Of a stretch of DNA of 64,000 bases, positions 34,353 to 41,329 are shown in pieces. The stretch spans positions 248,001 to 312,000 of the forward strand of contig NZ_JARHTQ010000001.1 in NCBI RefSeq assembly GCF_029223525.1, given 5' to 3'. A program made the translations under genes and the position numbers. This DNA is from Streptantibioticus ferralitis. GTDB taxonomy: Bacteria; Actinomycetota; Actinomycetes; Streptomycetales; Streptomycetaceae. Position 1 is the first letter of the stretch. Each line of letters starts with the position of its first letter. A model generated the notes under the pieces. The model ran no database searches. It was not told the origin of the DNA and saw nothing but the letters and a program-made list of their open reading frames with translations.

Positions 34353-35606
34353 ATGGATCTTCCCCGCCTGCGGCGCCTCCTCGGCGGCCCCGAGACCGCC
34401 TGGTTGCTGGAACGCGCCCGCGACCGAATGGCCGCCCTGCGGCCGCTGGACACCCCCGCCACCCTCAAGGCCGCCACCCCTGCACAGCGCCGCGCGGTCG
34501 AGCTGCTGCTCGGCCGCCGCCTGCGGGCGGGCACCTCCCTGACCGTGCCGCTGGCCGAGGTCGACCGCGTCCTGCGCGAGTCGTTGGCCTGCCCGGACGG
34601 CCTCGCGGCTGCCGTGGTCGCCCTCACCGGTCCGGTCACCGACAAACGAGCCCAGGACGCCGCCCTCGCCGCCGCCTGGCAGCAGGCGCTGGCCGAACTC
34701 GACCACCCCGCCGTCACCGACCGGCCCGAACTCGTACCCTGGCGAGCCAAGGTGGAGTCGACCGGCCTGCTCAAGCGCCTCTCGCAAGCCGACCCGACCA
34801 CCGCCCGCCGACTTGCCGCCGACACGGTACGGGTACTCTCCGCGCTTCCGGCCGACGGTCTTACCCTCCCCGTCCTCGCCGCCCGCACCCTCGGCGACGC
34901 CCACGCACTGGACGACGGCCGCCCGCTCGCCGCGGTCGTCCTGTCGGCCGTCCGCGCCCTCGCCGCACTGCCCGCCGAGGCCACCACCGGCGCCGAAGGC
35001 CGCCGAGCGGCCTGGGCCACCGTCGGCGTGGCGTTGGACGAACTCTCCTCGCGGGTCCTCGTCCTCGGCCTGCCCGGTTCACCGCGTACCACGCCCGGCC
35101 GTGTCCTCGCCGCCGCGCACGAAGACGGTGAACCGTGCCTGCTGACACTTCGCCAGCTCACCCGGCAGCCGGCCGATCTCGGGCTGGCCGGGCGCACCGT
35201 GCGGGTCTGCGAGAACCCGGCCGTCCTCGCCGCGGCAGCGGACGAACTCGGCCCCCACTGCCCTCCCCTGGTCTGCGTCGAGGGCAACCTCTCCGCCGCC
35301 GCGCGCACCCTCCTGCGCCACCTCTCCGACCAGGACTGCCCCATCGCCTACCACGGCGACTTCGACTGGGGCGGCTTCCGGATCGCCACCAGTGTGCTGC
35401 GCCTGCCGACCGCCACACCCTGGCGGTACGACACCCCCTCCTACCTGACCGCCGTCGAACGCGGCCTCGGCGCCCCGCTCACCACCGGATCCCCGATCCC
35501 CACGCCCTGGGACCCTGCCCTGAGCACTGCCATGGCCCGCCACGGCATCCGCGTCGAGGAGGAACACCTGATCGACCGACTACTCGCCGACCTCCGCCAG
35601 TCATAG
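34353..35606 (+). CDS. jetD: Wadjet nuclease JetD (TIGR02679, Toprim-type)
   Basis: 417 residues, starting 2 bases after the jetC stop. The N-terminal half resembles the DUF3323 part and the C-terminal half the DUF2399 Toprim part. TVRVCENPAVLAAAADELG (about residue 284, conserved Glu), VCVEGNLSAAARTLL and AYHGDFDWGGFRIA (about 334, DxD) are the metal-binding elements. JetD cuts the extruded plasmid. The open frame that fuses this gene with a jetC shadow upstream is an artefact. With all four genes complete and catalytic residues present, the system looks functional. Confidence 0.85.
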   Translation: MDLPRLRRLLGGPETAWLLERARDRMAALRPLDTPATLKAATPAQRRAVELLLGRRLRAGTSLTVPLAEVDRVLRESLACPDGLAAAVVALTGPVTDKRAQDAALAAAWQQALAELDHPAVTDRPELVPWRAKVESTGLLKRLSQADPTTARRLAADTVRVLSALPADGLTLPVLAARTLGDAHALDDGRPLAAVVLSAVRALAALPAEATTGAEGRRAAWATVGVALDELSSRVLVLGLPGSPRTTPGRVLAAAHEDGEPCLLTLRQLTRQPADLGLAGRTVRVCENPAVLAAAADELGPHCPPLVCVEGNLSAAARTLLRHLSDQDCPIAYHGDFDWGGFRIATSVLRLPTATPWRYDTPSYLTAVERGLGAPLTTGSPIPTPWDPALSTAMARHGIRVEEEHLIDRLLADLRQS

Positions 35607-35720
35607 GGCCGCTCAGCTCCCGGTCGAGCCCGGTCGGTGACTCGGGCAGCCGACGAGGGCCCCCGGGCCAGACCCACCGGCGCCTCACCGTCAAGATGGC
35701 ACATGTATTAGCGTCGGTAC

Positions 35721-35960
35721 ATGTCCATGAAGAGGACCAACGTCTACGCCGACCCCGAAGATCTCGCCCTCATCAAGGAAGCCGCAAGCCGTCGGGGCAT
35801 CCCCGAGGCGGAGATCATCCGCGAAGGCATTCACCTGGCGGCCATGGCAAACCGTGTCTGGGACGAGCCCTTCGACTGGCCCACCTTCGACGGCAGCGGT
35901 GAACCGGTCACCGGCGAAGAGGTCACCGCGGCGGTCGCCAGGGGAGCCTCCAGGCGGTGA
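35721..35960 (+). CDS. VapB-like ribbon-helix-helix antitoxin
   Basis: A 79-residue protein. KRTNVYADPEDLALIKEAAS and RRGIPEAEIIREGIHLAAMA form a CopG/Arc-type ribbon-helix-helix. The C-terminal tail (DWPTFDGSGEPVTGEEVTAA) would bind the toxin. It overlaps the PIN-toxin start by 4 bases (GTGA), the usual vapBC layout. Since the partner toxin is broken, the antitoxin is probably an orphan left by decay. Confidence 0.8.
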   Translation: MSMKRTNVYADPEDLALIKEAASRRGIPEAEIIREGIHLAAMANRVWDEPFDWPTFDGSGEPVTGEEVTAAVARGASRR

Positions 35961-36386
35961 TCGTAATCGCCGACACCTCCGGCATCATCGCCGCCTCCGA
36001 CCGGAATGCCCCCGAGGCCGCTACCTGCCAGGGCGTACTGCGTGATGCCGGTGATCATCTCCCCGCTGGTGCTCGCGGAGGTCGACCACCTGGCCAAGGT
36101 CCGCTTCGGGCCCACCGCCCGGACCACGATCATCGCGTTCATCCTCACGCAGGTGCACAGCCTGCGATTCCAGGTCCCAGAGACCAGCACCGAAATCCTG
36201 GGCGCAGCACAAGCCGTCCAGCGGTGACACGCCGACCTGGACCTAGACCTCGCCGACGCGGTGAACATCGCGCTGGCGGCCGAGTATCGCACCGACGCCG
36301 TACTGACGCTGGACCGCCGCGACTTCCGCGCGGTGCGTCCACTCACCCCGCACAAGGCGTTCCGGCTACTGCCCGACGACCTGTAG
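35957..36386 (+). pseudogene. VapC-like PIN-domain toxin, frameshifted and with a nonsense codon
   Basis: It begins with GTG 35957 as IVIADTSGIIAASDRN, which has the first PIN aspartate. Near 36045 the homology moves to the +1 frame (VIISPLVLAEVDHLAKVRFG, second acidic residue). At 36225-36227 a TGA interrupts. Then the same frame continues LDLDLADAVNIALAAEY and DAVLTLDRRDF (third and fourth acidic residues), to the stop at 36384-36386. All four acidic positions are recognisable, but one frameshift and one nonsense codon separate them. No active toxin can be made. Confidence 0.8.
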
Positions 36387-36389
36387 ACA

Positions 36390-36480
36390 GCGCCCGGCGG
36401 TACGCCGGTGAGAAAGTCCCTGAGAAGTCCCTGACGTTGCCGTGGATCAAGGAATTGCCCCATAAGCCTGGGTCGGCGCG
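36390..36480 (+). pseudogene. Relic of an integrase C-terminus
   Basis: Directly after the PIN relic, a short frame reads RRYAGEKVPEKSLTLPWIKE and then LPHKPG. This parallels the tail of the complete integrase (QKIPEKSLGAPWIKEL). No catalytic motif is present, so only the end of a second, related integrase gene survives. DNA similarity to 27063-27110 is clear. Confidence 0.65.
36410..36457 (+). repeat. Integrase-tail direct repeat, right copy
   Basis: 48 bases matching 27063-27110 at 39 positions in the same orientation. This marks the right boundary of the Wadjet/toxin-antitoxin block. Confidence 0.65.
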
Positions 36481-36607
36481 GCCAAAGGGTCTGACTCGGT
36501 CTCCGTCCACTGTGATCCCGAAGGCGCCCGCGCCGCCGATGCTCGTCCGCTCGGACGCGATCCCGCTCCCGGGGCGGTATTCGCCCGGCCAGGCGGCGAG
36601 TGCGACG

Positions 36608-36660
36608 GATGCCCGATGCCCGATGCCCGATGCCCGATGCCCGATGCCCGATGCCCGATG
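36608..36660. repeat. Heptanucleotide tandem repeat (GATGCCC)7
   Basis: Seven exact consecutive copies of GATGCCC (36608-36656) plus a partial eighth (GATG). It sits in a stretch of about 380 bases (36387-36770) with no intact gene, 3' of the minus-strand P450. Such tracts are prone to slippage. Confidence 0.9.
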
Positions 36661-36770
36661 GGCCAACTCCCTGCGGTGACCGAGGACATGGCCGTCCGCG
36701 AGGGGAGCTACGTCGGACTGGCCCCGGTCGCCGACGAGCCGCCGTTCGGCCCGGCTCCTCAGCCGCGGGG

Positions 36771-38006
36771 TCACCCCCGGGGCTGGACACCGTCCAGGGC
36801 GACGGGCAGATGGCGGGGGCCGCGCAGGATCGGGTTGCGCCGGTAGGGGGGCGGGTCCGCGACCAGTCGGGGGTTGCGCAGTCTGCGCGCGAGTTCGGTG
36901 AGCGCGAACTGTGCCTCCAGCCGGGCGAGCGGTGCTCCGAAGCAGATGTGGATCCCGCTGCCGAAGCCCAGATGCTGGTTGTCCCGGCGATCGGGGTCGA
37001 AGCGGTCGGGCTCGCTGAAGCGCCGCGGGTCCCGGTTGCCGGACGCCAGGGCGAGCCAGACGGACGAGCCTTCGGGGATGACGGTTCCCGCGATGTCGAC
37101 GTCGGCCAACGCGACGCGCTGCGGCAGCAGTTGGACCGGCGGCTCGTAGCGCAGCAGTTCCTCGACGAGGGGGGATGCCAGATCGGGGTCGTCCGCGAGC
37201 CGTTTGAGATGCTCCGGCTGCCGCAGCATGGTCAGCATGCCGTTGGTGATGAGGTTGACGGTGGTCTCATGACCGGCGATGAGGAGCAGTACCGCGGTGG
37301 TGATCTGTTCGATCGGTGACATCCTCCCGTCCGGGCCGTGGTCGGTGGCGAGCACGGAGAGCATGTCGTCGCTGGGGCTGCGGCGGTACTCCTCGATGAG
37401 TCCGCCGAGGTATCCGCCGAGTTCGATCCTGGCCTGCTGGGCGGCGCGCTGCCGGTCCGCTTGGCCCTCGTCCCCCGTGGGGTCCAGACCCGCGACGACG
37501 GCGTCGGCCCAGCCGTGGAAGCGGGATTCGTCCTCGCGCGGAACGCCGAGCAGGCGGCAGATCACCGTGACCGGGAACGGGTAGGCGACCTCGTCGACCA
37601 GGTCCACCTGCTCCTTGCCCTGCAGTTCGTCGATGACGTCGGAGATGATCCGCAGCAGCTCCCCCCGCATGTCGAACACCCTCCTCGGGCTGTGCGGCGG
37701 CCCGAACGCCCGCATCGCGAGCCGCCGCAGCCGGTCGTGCTCGGGCGGATCGAGCCTGATGAAGGAGGGCGGCAGTCCGGACTCCTCCTCCGCGGCCAGC
37801 CCGCCGCCGCGGCCGACGAGGTTGCGGATGTCCGAGCTGAGCCGCGGGTCGTGCAGGAGGCTGATGATCTCGTGGTACGTGCCGACCAGGTAGGTGCCGT
37901 CGTCCTGGCGGGCCACCGGCGTCCTGCGCAGTTCGGCGTAGAGCGGATACGGGTTGGCGCGGTTGGCGTAGTCGGTGATCTGCTGGAGCAAGGTGCCGGA
38001 GGTCAT
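36771..38006 (-). CDS. Cytochrome P450, divergent from the cyclodipeptide synthase
   Basis: A 411-residue class I P450. The I-helix is [13 protein letters not shown] (E-T pair), the K-helix is EELLRYEPPVQ, and the heme loop is [18 protein letters not shown] with Cys about residue 355. ATG 38006 is preceded by CAGGAG. It shares the 225-base divergent promoter region with the cyclodipeptide synthase gene. That makes it a candidate second tailoring oxidase for the cyclodipeptide, though the pairing is inferred from position. It is of the general actinobacterial CYP105/107-like type, not CYP121-like. The substrate is unknown. Confidence 0.85.
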   Translation of the reverse strand: MTSGTLLQQITDYANRANPYPLYAELRRTPVARQDDGTYLVGTYHEIISLLHDPRLSSDIRNLVGRGGGLAAEEESGLPPSFIRLDPPEHDRLRRLAMRAFGPPHSPRRVFDMRGELLRIISDVIDELQGKEQVDLVDEVAYPFPVTVICRLLGVPREDESRFHGWADAVVAGLDPTGDEGQADRQRAAQQARIELGGYLGGLIEEYRRSPSDDMLSVLATDHGPDGRMSPIEQITTAVLLLIAGHETTVNLITNGMLTMLRQPEHLKRLADDPDLASPLVEELLRYEPPVQLLPQRVALADVDIAGTVIPEGSSVWLALASGNRDPRRFSEPDRFDPDRRDNQHLGFGSGIHICFGAPLARLEAQFALTELARRLRNPRLVADPPPYRRNPILRGPRHLPVALDGVQPRG

Positions 38007-38231
38007 GGACGGGTCTCCTGCGGTCTGCGGGGTCGGTCTGGTCGACCGCCGTGGGGGCGTTCATGCTCATAGAGGTGTCGATCGATCAATTCAGGACGCC
38101 CAGCCCATACTTCCAGCCAACGTCGGACGGTGACGGTCACCCTCCGGCGTGGCGAGGTAACTTCGGGTCGCTGCCGCCACACCAGGAGCACGAGGCTCCC
38201 AGGGACATGCGGCACGAGAGGTGAAACTGCC

Positions 38232-38984
38232 TTGCGCACCAGCCAAATCATGCTGGCTGAGACCCGCACGACAGAGCCTGAGGAAGAATTCGAGGTCTTC
38301 CCGTTCACCACCGCCTGCCAGGTCATCTGGGAGGAGGGTGACCATGTCCTCATCGGCGTGAGCCCGGGAAACAGTTACTTCTCCGCACCGCGCATCTGCG
38401 CTCTCGCACAGTGGGCGGCACGCCGTTTCGAGAAGGTGGACTTCGTCCACGCCGATCTCCACGTCGACGCGTTGTTCGCCGCGTTCGGGTACACGCCCGA
38501 GCATGCCGCCCGCCGCGCCATCAAGGAGATCAAGGCGGTACGGCGGAGAATCCTGCGCGGAGTTGAGGTGTCCGGCGCCGCGGATCGCATCCGGGTCAGC
38601 GCGCTGTCGGAATTCACCGGTCATCCGGAGTACCGGCTGCTGCGCCGCCGGGTGGACTTCCTGCTCGACCACGACGCCGAACTGCGCCAGGGCTGCGACG
38701 CGATGATCCAGCAGTTCCTCGCGCCCCGGCTGGTGGACTCCGGCCAGCCCGCCACCGCGGAGCAACTGCGGGCCTGCCGCGACTACATCGCCGCCGAGCT
38801 GCCGTTCTTCATCGACACCCCCAGCATTCTGCGGGTGCCCTCGTCGGTGTGCTGCTATCACGTCGTCCTGCCGCTCACCGAAGTGCTGTACGGGCGCGGT
38901 GGGGGGCTGCGGGCGACCCGTAACCAGGCGTACGCGGTGGTCCGGCCGGAAAGGACGGTGCGCGATGACCGTCGAGCAGCGTGA
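38232..38984 (+). CDS. Cyclodipeptide synthase, NYH type, Rv2275-like
   Basis: 250 residues from TTG 38232, supported by GAGAGGTGA 8 nt upstream; the frame is open further upstream without support. It joins two aminoacyl-tRNAs into a cyclodipeptide. The nucleophile is Ser44 in IGVSPGNSYFS, with Asn47 behind it. Tyr185 and Glu189 lie in RDYIAAELPFF, and Tyr209-His210 in PSSVCCYH. All six sit exactly 7 positions after the AlbC residues S37, N40, Y178, E182, Y202 and H203 as I remember them, placing it in the NYH subfamily. RGGGLRATRNQAYAVV and EFEVFPFTTACQVI resemble the M. tuberculosis cyclo(Tyr-Tyr) synthase Rv2275. It overlaps the P450 gene by 20 bases. Confidence 0.92.
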   Translation: MRTSQIMLAETRTTEPEEEFEVFPFTTACQVIWEEGDHVLIGVSPGNSYFSAPRICALAQWAARRFEKVDFVHADLHVDALFAAFGYTPEHAARRAIKEIKAVRRRILRGVEVSGAADRIRVSALSEFTGHPEYRLLRRRVDFLLDHDAELRQGCDAMIQQFLAPRLVDSGQPATAEQLRACRDYIAAELPFFIDTPSILRVPSSVCCYHVVLPLTEVLYGRGGGLRATRNQAYAVVRPERTVRDDRRAA

Positions 38985-40179
38985 GGGGGGCGCGGACCTG
39001 CCGCTGGAATTCCCGTTCTCCCGGCGGGGGGACGCGGTTCCGGCCGAATGCGCGTGGCTGCGCGAAAAGCGGCCCGTCGCACGGGTCCGCACACTGACCG
39101 GCGACGTGGCCTGGCTGGTGAGCAGTTACGCACTCGCCAAACAGGTGCTGGAGGACGAGCGGTTCAGCCTGCGGCACACGGCGGCCCCGGGAGTCCCCCG
39201 GCAGTACGCGTTGACGATTCCCCCAGAGGTCGTCGACAACATGGGCGAGATACACAGCGCCGGACTGCGCGAAGCCGTGATGAGGTCGCTCGCACCGCGT
39301 TCGGATCCCGGCCTGGCCGACTGGCTGCGCGACCGGGCGCACGACCTGATCGACGCCCTGGTGGCCGAGGGCGCCCCGGTCGATCTGCGGGCCGGCTTCG
39401 CCGATCCGTATTCGGCGGCGCTGCACTGCAAGGTGATCGGGGTGCCGTACGCGGACTGGCGGCGGCTGATGTCAGGACTGGACATCGCGTTCATGACCAG
39501 TGCGCGGCCGTTCGCGGGTGCGACGGCGAGCTGGCGCAAGGACCACGGCTACATGCTGGAGCGGCTGCGCCAGGCCGAACCGAACGGCGGCGGCCTGCTG
39601 GGCCGGTTCGCCGCGCTGCGCGCGCCGGAGGACGGCGGTGGGCCGTCGGACGAGCAGTTGGCGACCGTGGCGGTCTCGCTGTTCGGCGCCGGTGCGGTGA
39701 GTACGTCGGCGTTCCTGGTCCATGCCGTCCTGGCGCTGGTCCGCGAACCGGCGCTGGTGCGGCGGCTCCGGGACGAACCGGAGTCGGTGGGGCGCGCGGT
39801 CGAGGAGCTGCTGCGCTACAACCTGTCCATCGGCGACGGCCTGCCCCGGCTGGCGACGGCGGACGTACGGCTCGGCGATGTGCTGGTCAGGGCGGGAGAA
39901 CTGGTTCTCGTCCTGGTCGAGGGCGCCAACTTCGATCCTGGGGTGTTCGCGGACCCGGAACGGCTCGACCTCGACCGGGCGGACAACCCGCATCTGTCGT
40001 TCGGCGCCGGTTCGCACTTCTGCCCGGCCTCCGCGCTCGGCCGCCTGCACGCGCGGGTCGCGCTGGGGGCGCTGGTGGAGCGGCTGCCGTCACTGCGGCT
40101 CGCCGTGCCTCTGGGGCAGCTGGTCTGGCGTACCGGCTTCATCAAGCGGCTGCCGGAGCGGCTGCCGGTCACCTGGTAG
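38965..40179 (+). CDS. CYP121-like cytochrome P450 (mycocyclosin synthase homolog)
   Basis: A 404-residue P450 that matches remembered CYP121 almost throughout: GDVAWLVSSYALAKQVLEDE, TIPPEVVDNMGE, LHCKVIGVPYADW, LSIGDGLPRLATADVRLGD, VLVLVEGANFDPGVF, SHFCPASALGRLHARVA, QLVWRTGF. The I-helix LFGAGAVSTSAF lacks the usual acid-alcohol pair, as in CYP121. Heme Cys353 corresponds to C345. CYP121 Gln385 and Arg386 are Ile393 and Lys394 here. CYP121 couples the two phenol rings of cyclo(Tyr-Tyr). The gene overlaps the cyclodipeptide synthase gene by 20 bases, so the product is expected to oxidise that cyclodipeptide. The pocket changes leave the exact reaction open. Confidence 0.9.
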   Translation: MTVEQREGGADLPLEFPFSRRGDAVPAECAWLREKRPVARVRTLTGDVAWLVSSYALAKQVLEDERFSLRHTAAPGVPRQYALTIPPEVVDNMGEIHSAGLREAVMRSLAPRSDPGLADWLRDRAHDLIDALVAEGAPVDLRAGFADPYSAALHCKVIGVPYADWRRLMSGLDIAFMTSARPFAGATASWRKDHGYMLERLRQAEPNGGGLLGRFAALRAPEDGGGPSDEQLATVAVSLFGAGAVSTSAFLVHAVLALVREPALVRRLRDEPESVGRAVEELLRYNLSIGDGLPRLATADVRLGDVLVRAGELVLVLVEGANFDPGVFADPERLDLDRADNPHLSFGAGSHFCPASALGRLHARVALGALVERLPSLRLAVPLGQLVWRTGFIKRLPERLPVTW

Positions 40180-40196
40180 AGCGAACCGCATAAAAT

Positions 40197-40235
40197 GCGG
40201 CGTTCCGGGCAGCCCTCCGCCGTCCGGAACGCCGC
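40197..40235 (+). terminator. Terminator after the CYP121-like gene
   Basis: A perfect 12-bp stem GCGGCGTTCCGG / CCGGAACGCCGC with a 15-nt loop, beginning 18 bases after the stop. Confidence 0.75.
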
Positions 40236-40570
40236 TATTCGTTCCTAATGCCGCATACCGATTCACGCCCCCGCAAGGCTATTACCAAGCATTAGCCACC
40301 ACTTTCAAGGGTGGTGGCGCGTATCACCTTCGATTCCACCCGCGCTACGCCGGTTATGCGCCTTACGCCCGAAATGCCCGCTTGTCTCCTCCGCGCCCTC
40401 CGTGCGAGAGTCGTCGACAACGGCCCCCATTGACCCGGGCTCGGTCGTGCCACGTGCGCCGTGGACCACACCCCCCCTTGCTCCTCGGCGTCACGAAGAA
40501 GCCCCCATCGCGTCCGCAACCCGGCGCTGGGGGCTTCTCGTTTGTCAGCGTTCTTTTGTCAGCGTTCTTG
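40236..40570. other. Intergenic region with hairpins
   Basis: About 330 bases without a gene between the P450 and the ATPase. It contains an 8-bp perfect hairpin at 40295-40318 (GCCACCAC/GTGGTGGC), the terminator at 40498-40537, and three near-tandem copies of TTGTCAGCGTTC at 40542-40579 that run into the ATPase stop. Confidence 0.6.
40498..40537 (-). terminator. Bidirectional hairpin terminator
   Basis: GAAGCCCCCA / TGGGGGCTTC, a 10-bp perfect stem with a 20-nt loop. Located downstream of the minus-strand ATPase gene; it could also stop transcription from the left. Confidence 0.7.
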
Positions 40571-41065
40571 TCAGCGTTCGACGACCCGCTTCTCGAACCA
40601 GGTGGTCTTGCCACGGGGCAGCAGATCCACCCCCCACCGGTCGGAGAGCTTGTCGACCAGGAACAGCCCGCGCCCGCTGGTGTCCAACTCCCGCACCGGC
40701 AGCAGACAGGGCAGCGCGCGGGACGGGTCGCGGACCTCGACGCGGATCCAGCCCCGGCGGCGCAGCATCCGCAGACCGAAGGTGCGTGCCCCGGTGTGCC
40801 GGACGGCGTTGCCCACCAACTCCGAGACCAGTAACTCGCAGTCCTCACCGAGCTGCGGCAGCGCCCACAGCCGGAGCACCGCCAGGGTGAGCCGGCGTGC
40901 GGTGGACGCGGACTCCGGGCGCGAGGTGAGCCGCACCTCGTCGAGCGACGGGTTGCCGAGCAGTACGAGAGTGCTGGCGTCGTACCGGTCCGGCGGCATC
41001 GACACCCACGCCGCCGCGGTGATGCTCGCCCGTTGTGCCTGCTCAGATCCTCCCCGACCCACCAT
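40571..41065 (-). CDS. RsbW-like ATP-binding regulatory protein
   Basis: About 164 residues from ATG 41065 (the frame extends to 41197; the start is uncertain). It is a GHKL-type kinase domain of the anti-sigma kind: CELLVSELVGNAVRHTGART (N-box), a short VEVRDPSR (G1 region) and TSGRGLFLVDKLSDRWGVDL (G2). Streptomyces has many such stand-alone RsbW/SpoIIAB-like ATPases, which bind sigma factors or anti-sigma antagonists. There is no adjacent sigma or STAS gene, so the partner is unknown. I associate this gene with the conserved chromosome near glgX, and from here on the content looks core. Confidence 0.75.
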   Translation of the reverse strand: MVGRGGSEQAQRASITAAAWVSMPPDRYDASTLVLLGNPSLDEVRLTSRPESASTARRLTLAVLRLWALPQLGEDCELLVSELVGNAVRHTGARTFGLRMLRRRGWIRVEVRDPSRALPCLLPVRELDTSGRGLFLVDKLSDRWGVDLLPRGKTTWFEKRVVER

Positions 41066-41329
41066 GCGTTCATCATGGCCGCCCAAGCACCGGTTCGGGC
41101 CAGAACCGGGGGAATTGAACCCACCCCAACGATGCTTCCCGGCCACCTCGAAGGCATATGCCGAAGGCAGCAGCACCCCCTCCACAGCCCCGCCCACCTG
41201 CTGTGATCACCAGCGGACCGAGGGTGACGAGCCGTCGCGGACCAGACTCCCTTAAGCCTCTCTTAAGGTGGCCTTAAGCTGATGTCCGCTGCCGCCCGTC
41301 ACCCACACGGCCGCCCAACCGGCCCTGGC

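Noticed and set aside
33081-35606. 841-codon frame joining part of the jetC region to jetD
   Set aside because: The first half is a wrong-frame reading of jetC. jetD begins at the ATG two bases after the jetC stop.
36030-36060. Programmed frameshift in the PIN toxin
   Set aside because: No slippery heptamer is seen, and a further nonsense codon downstream makes decay the simpler reading.
36608-36660. CRISPR-like array
   Set aside because: The units are 7 bases with no spacers; this is a simple tandem repeat. No CRISPR array or cas gene was seen in the window.
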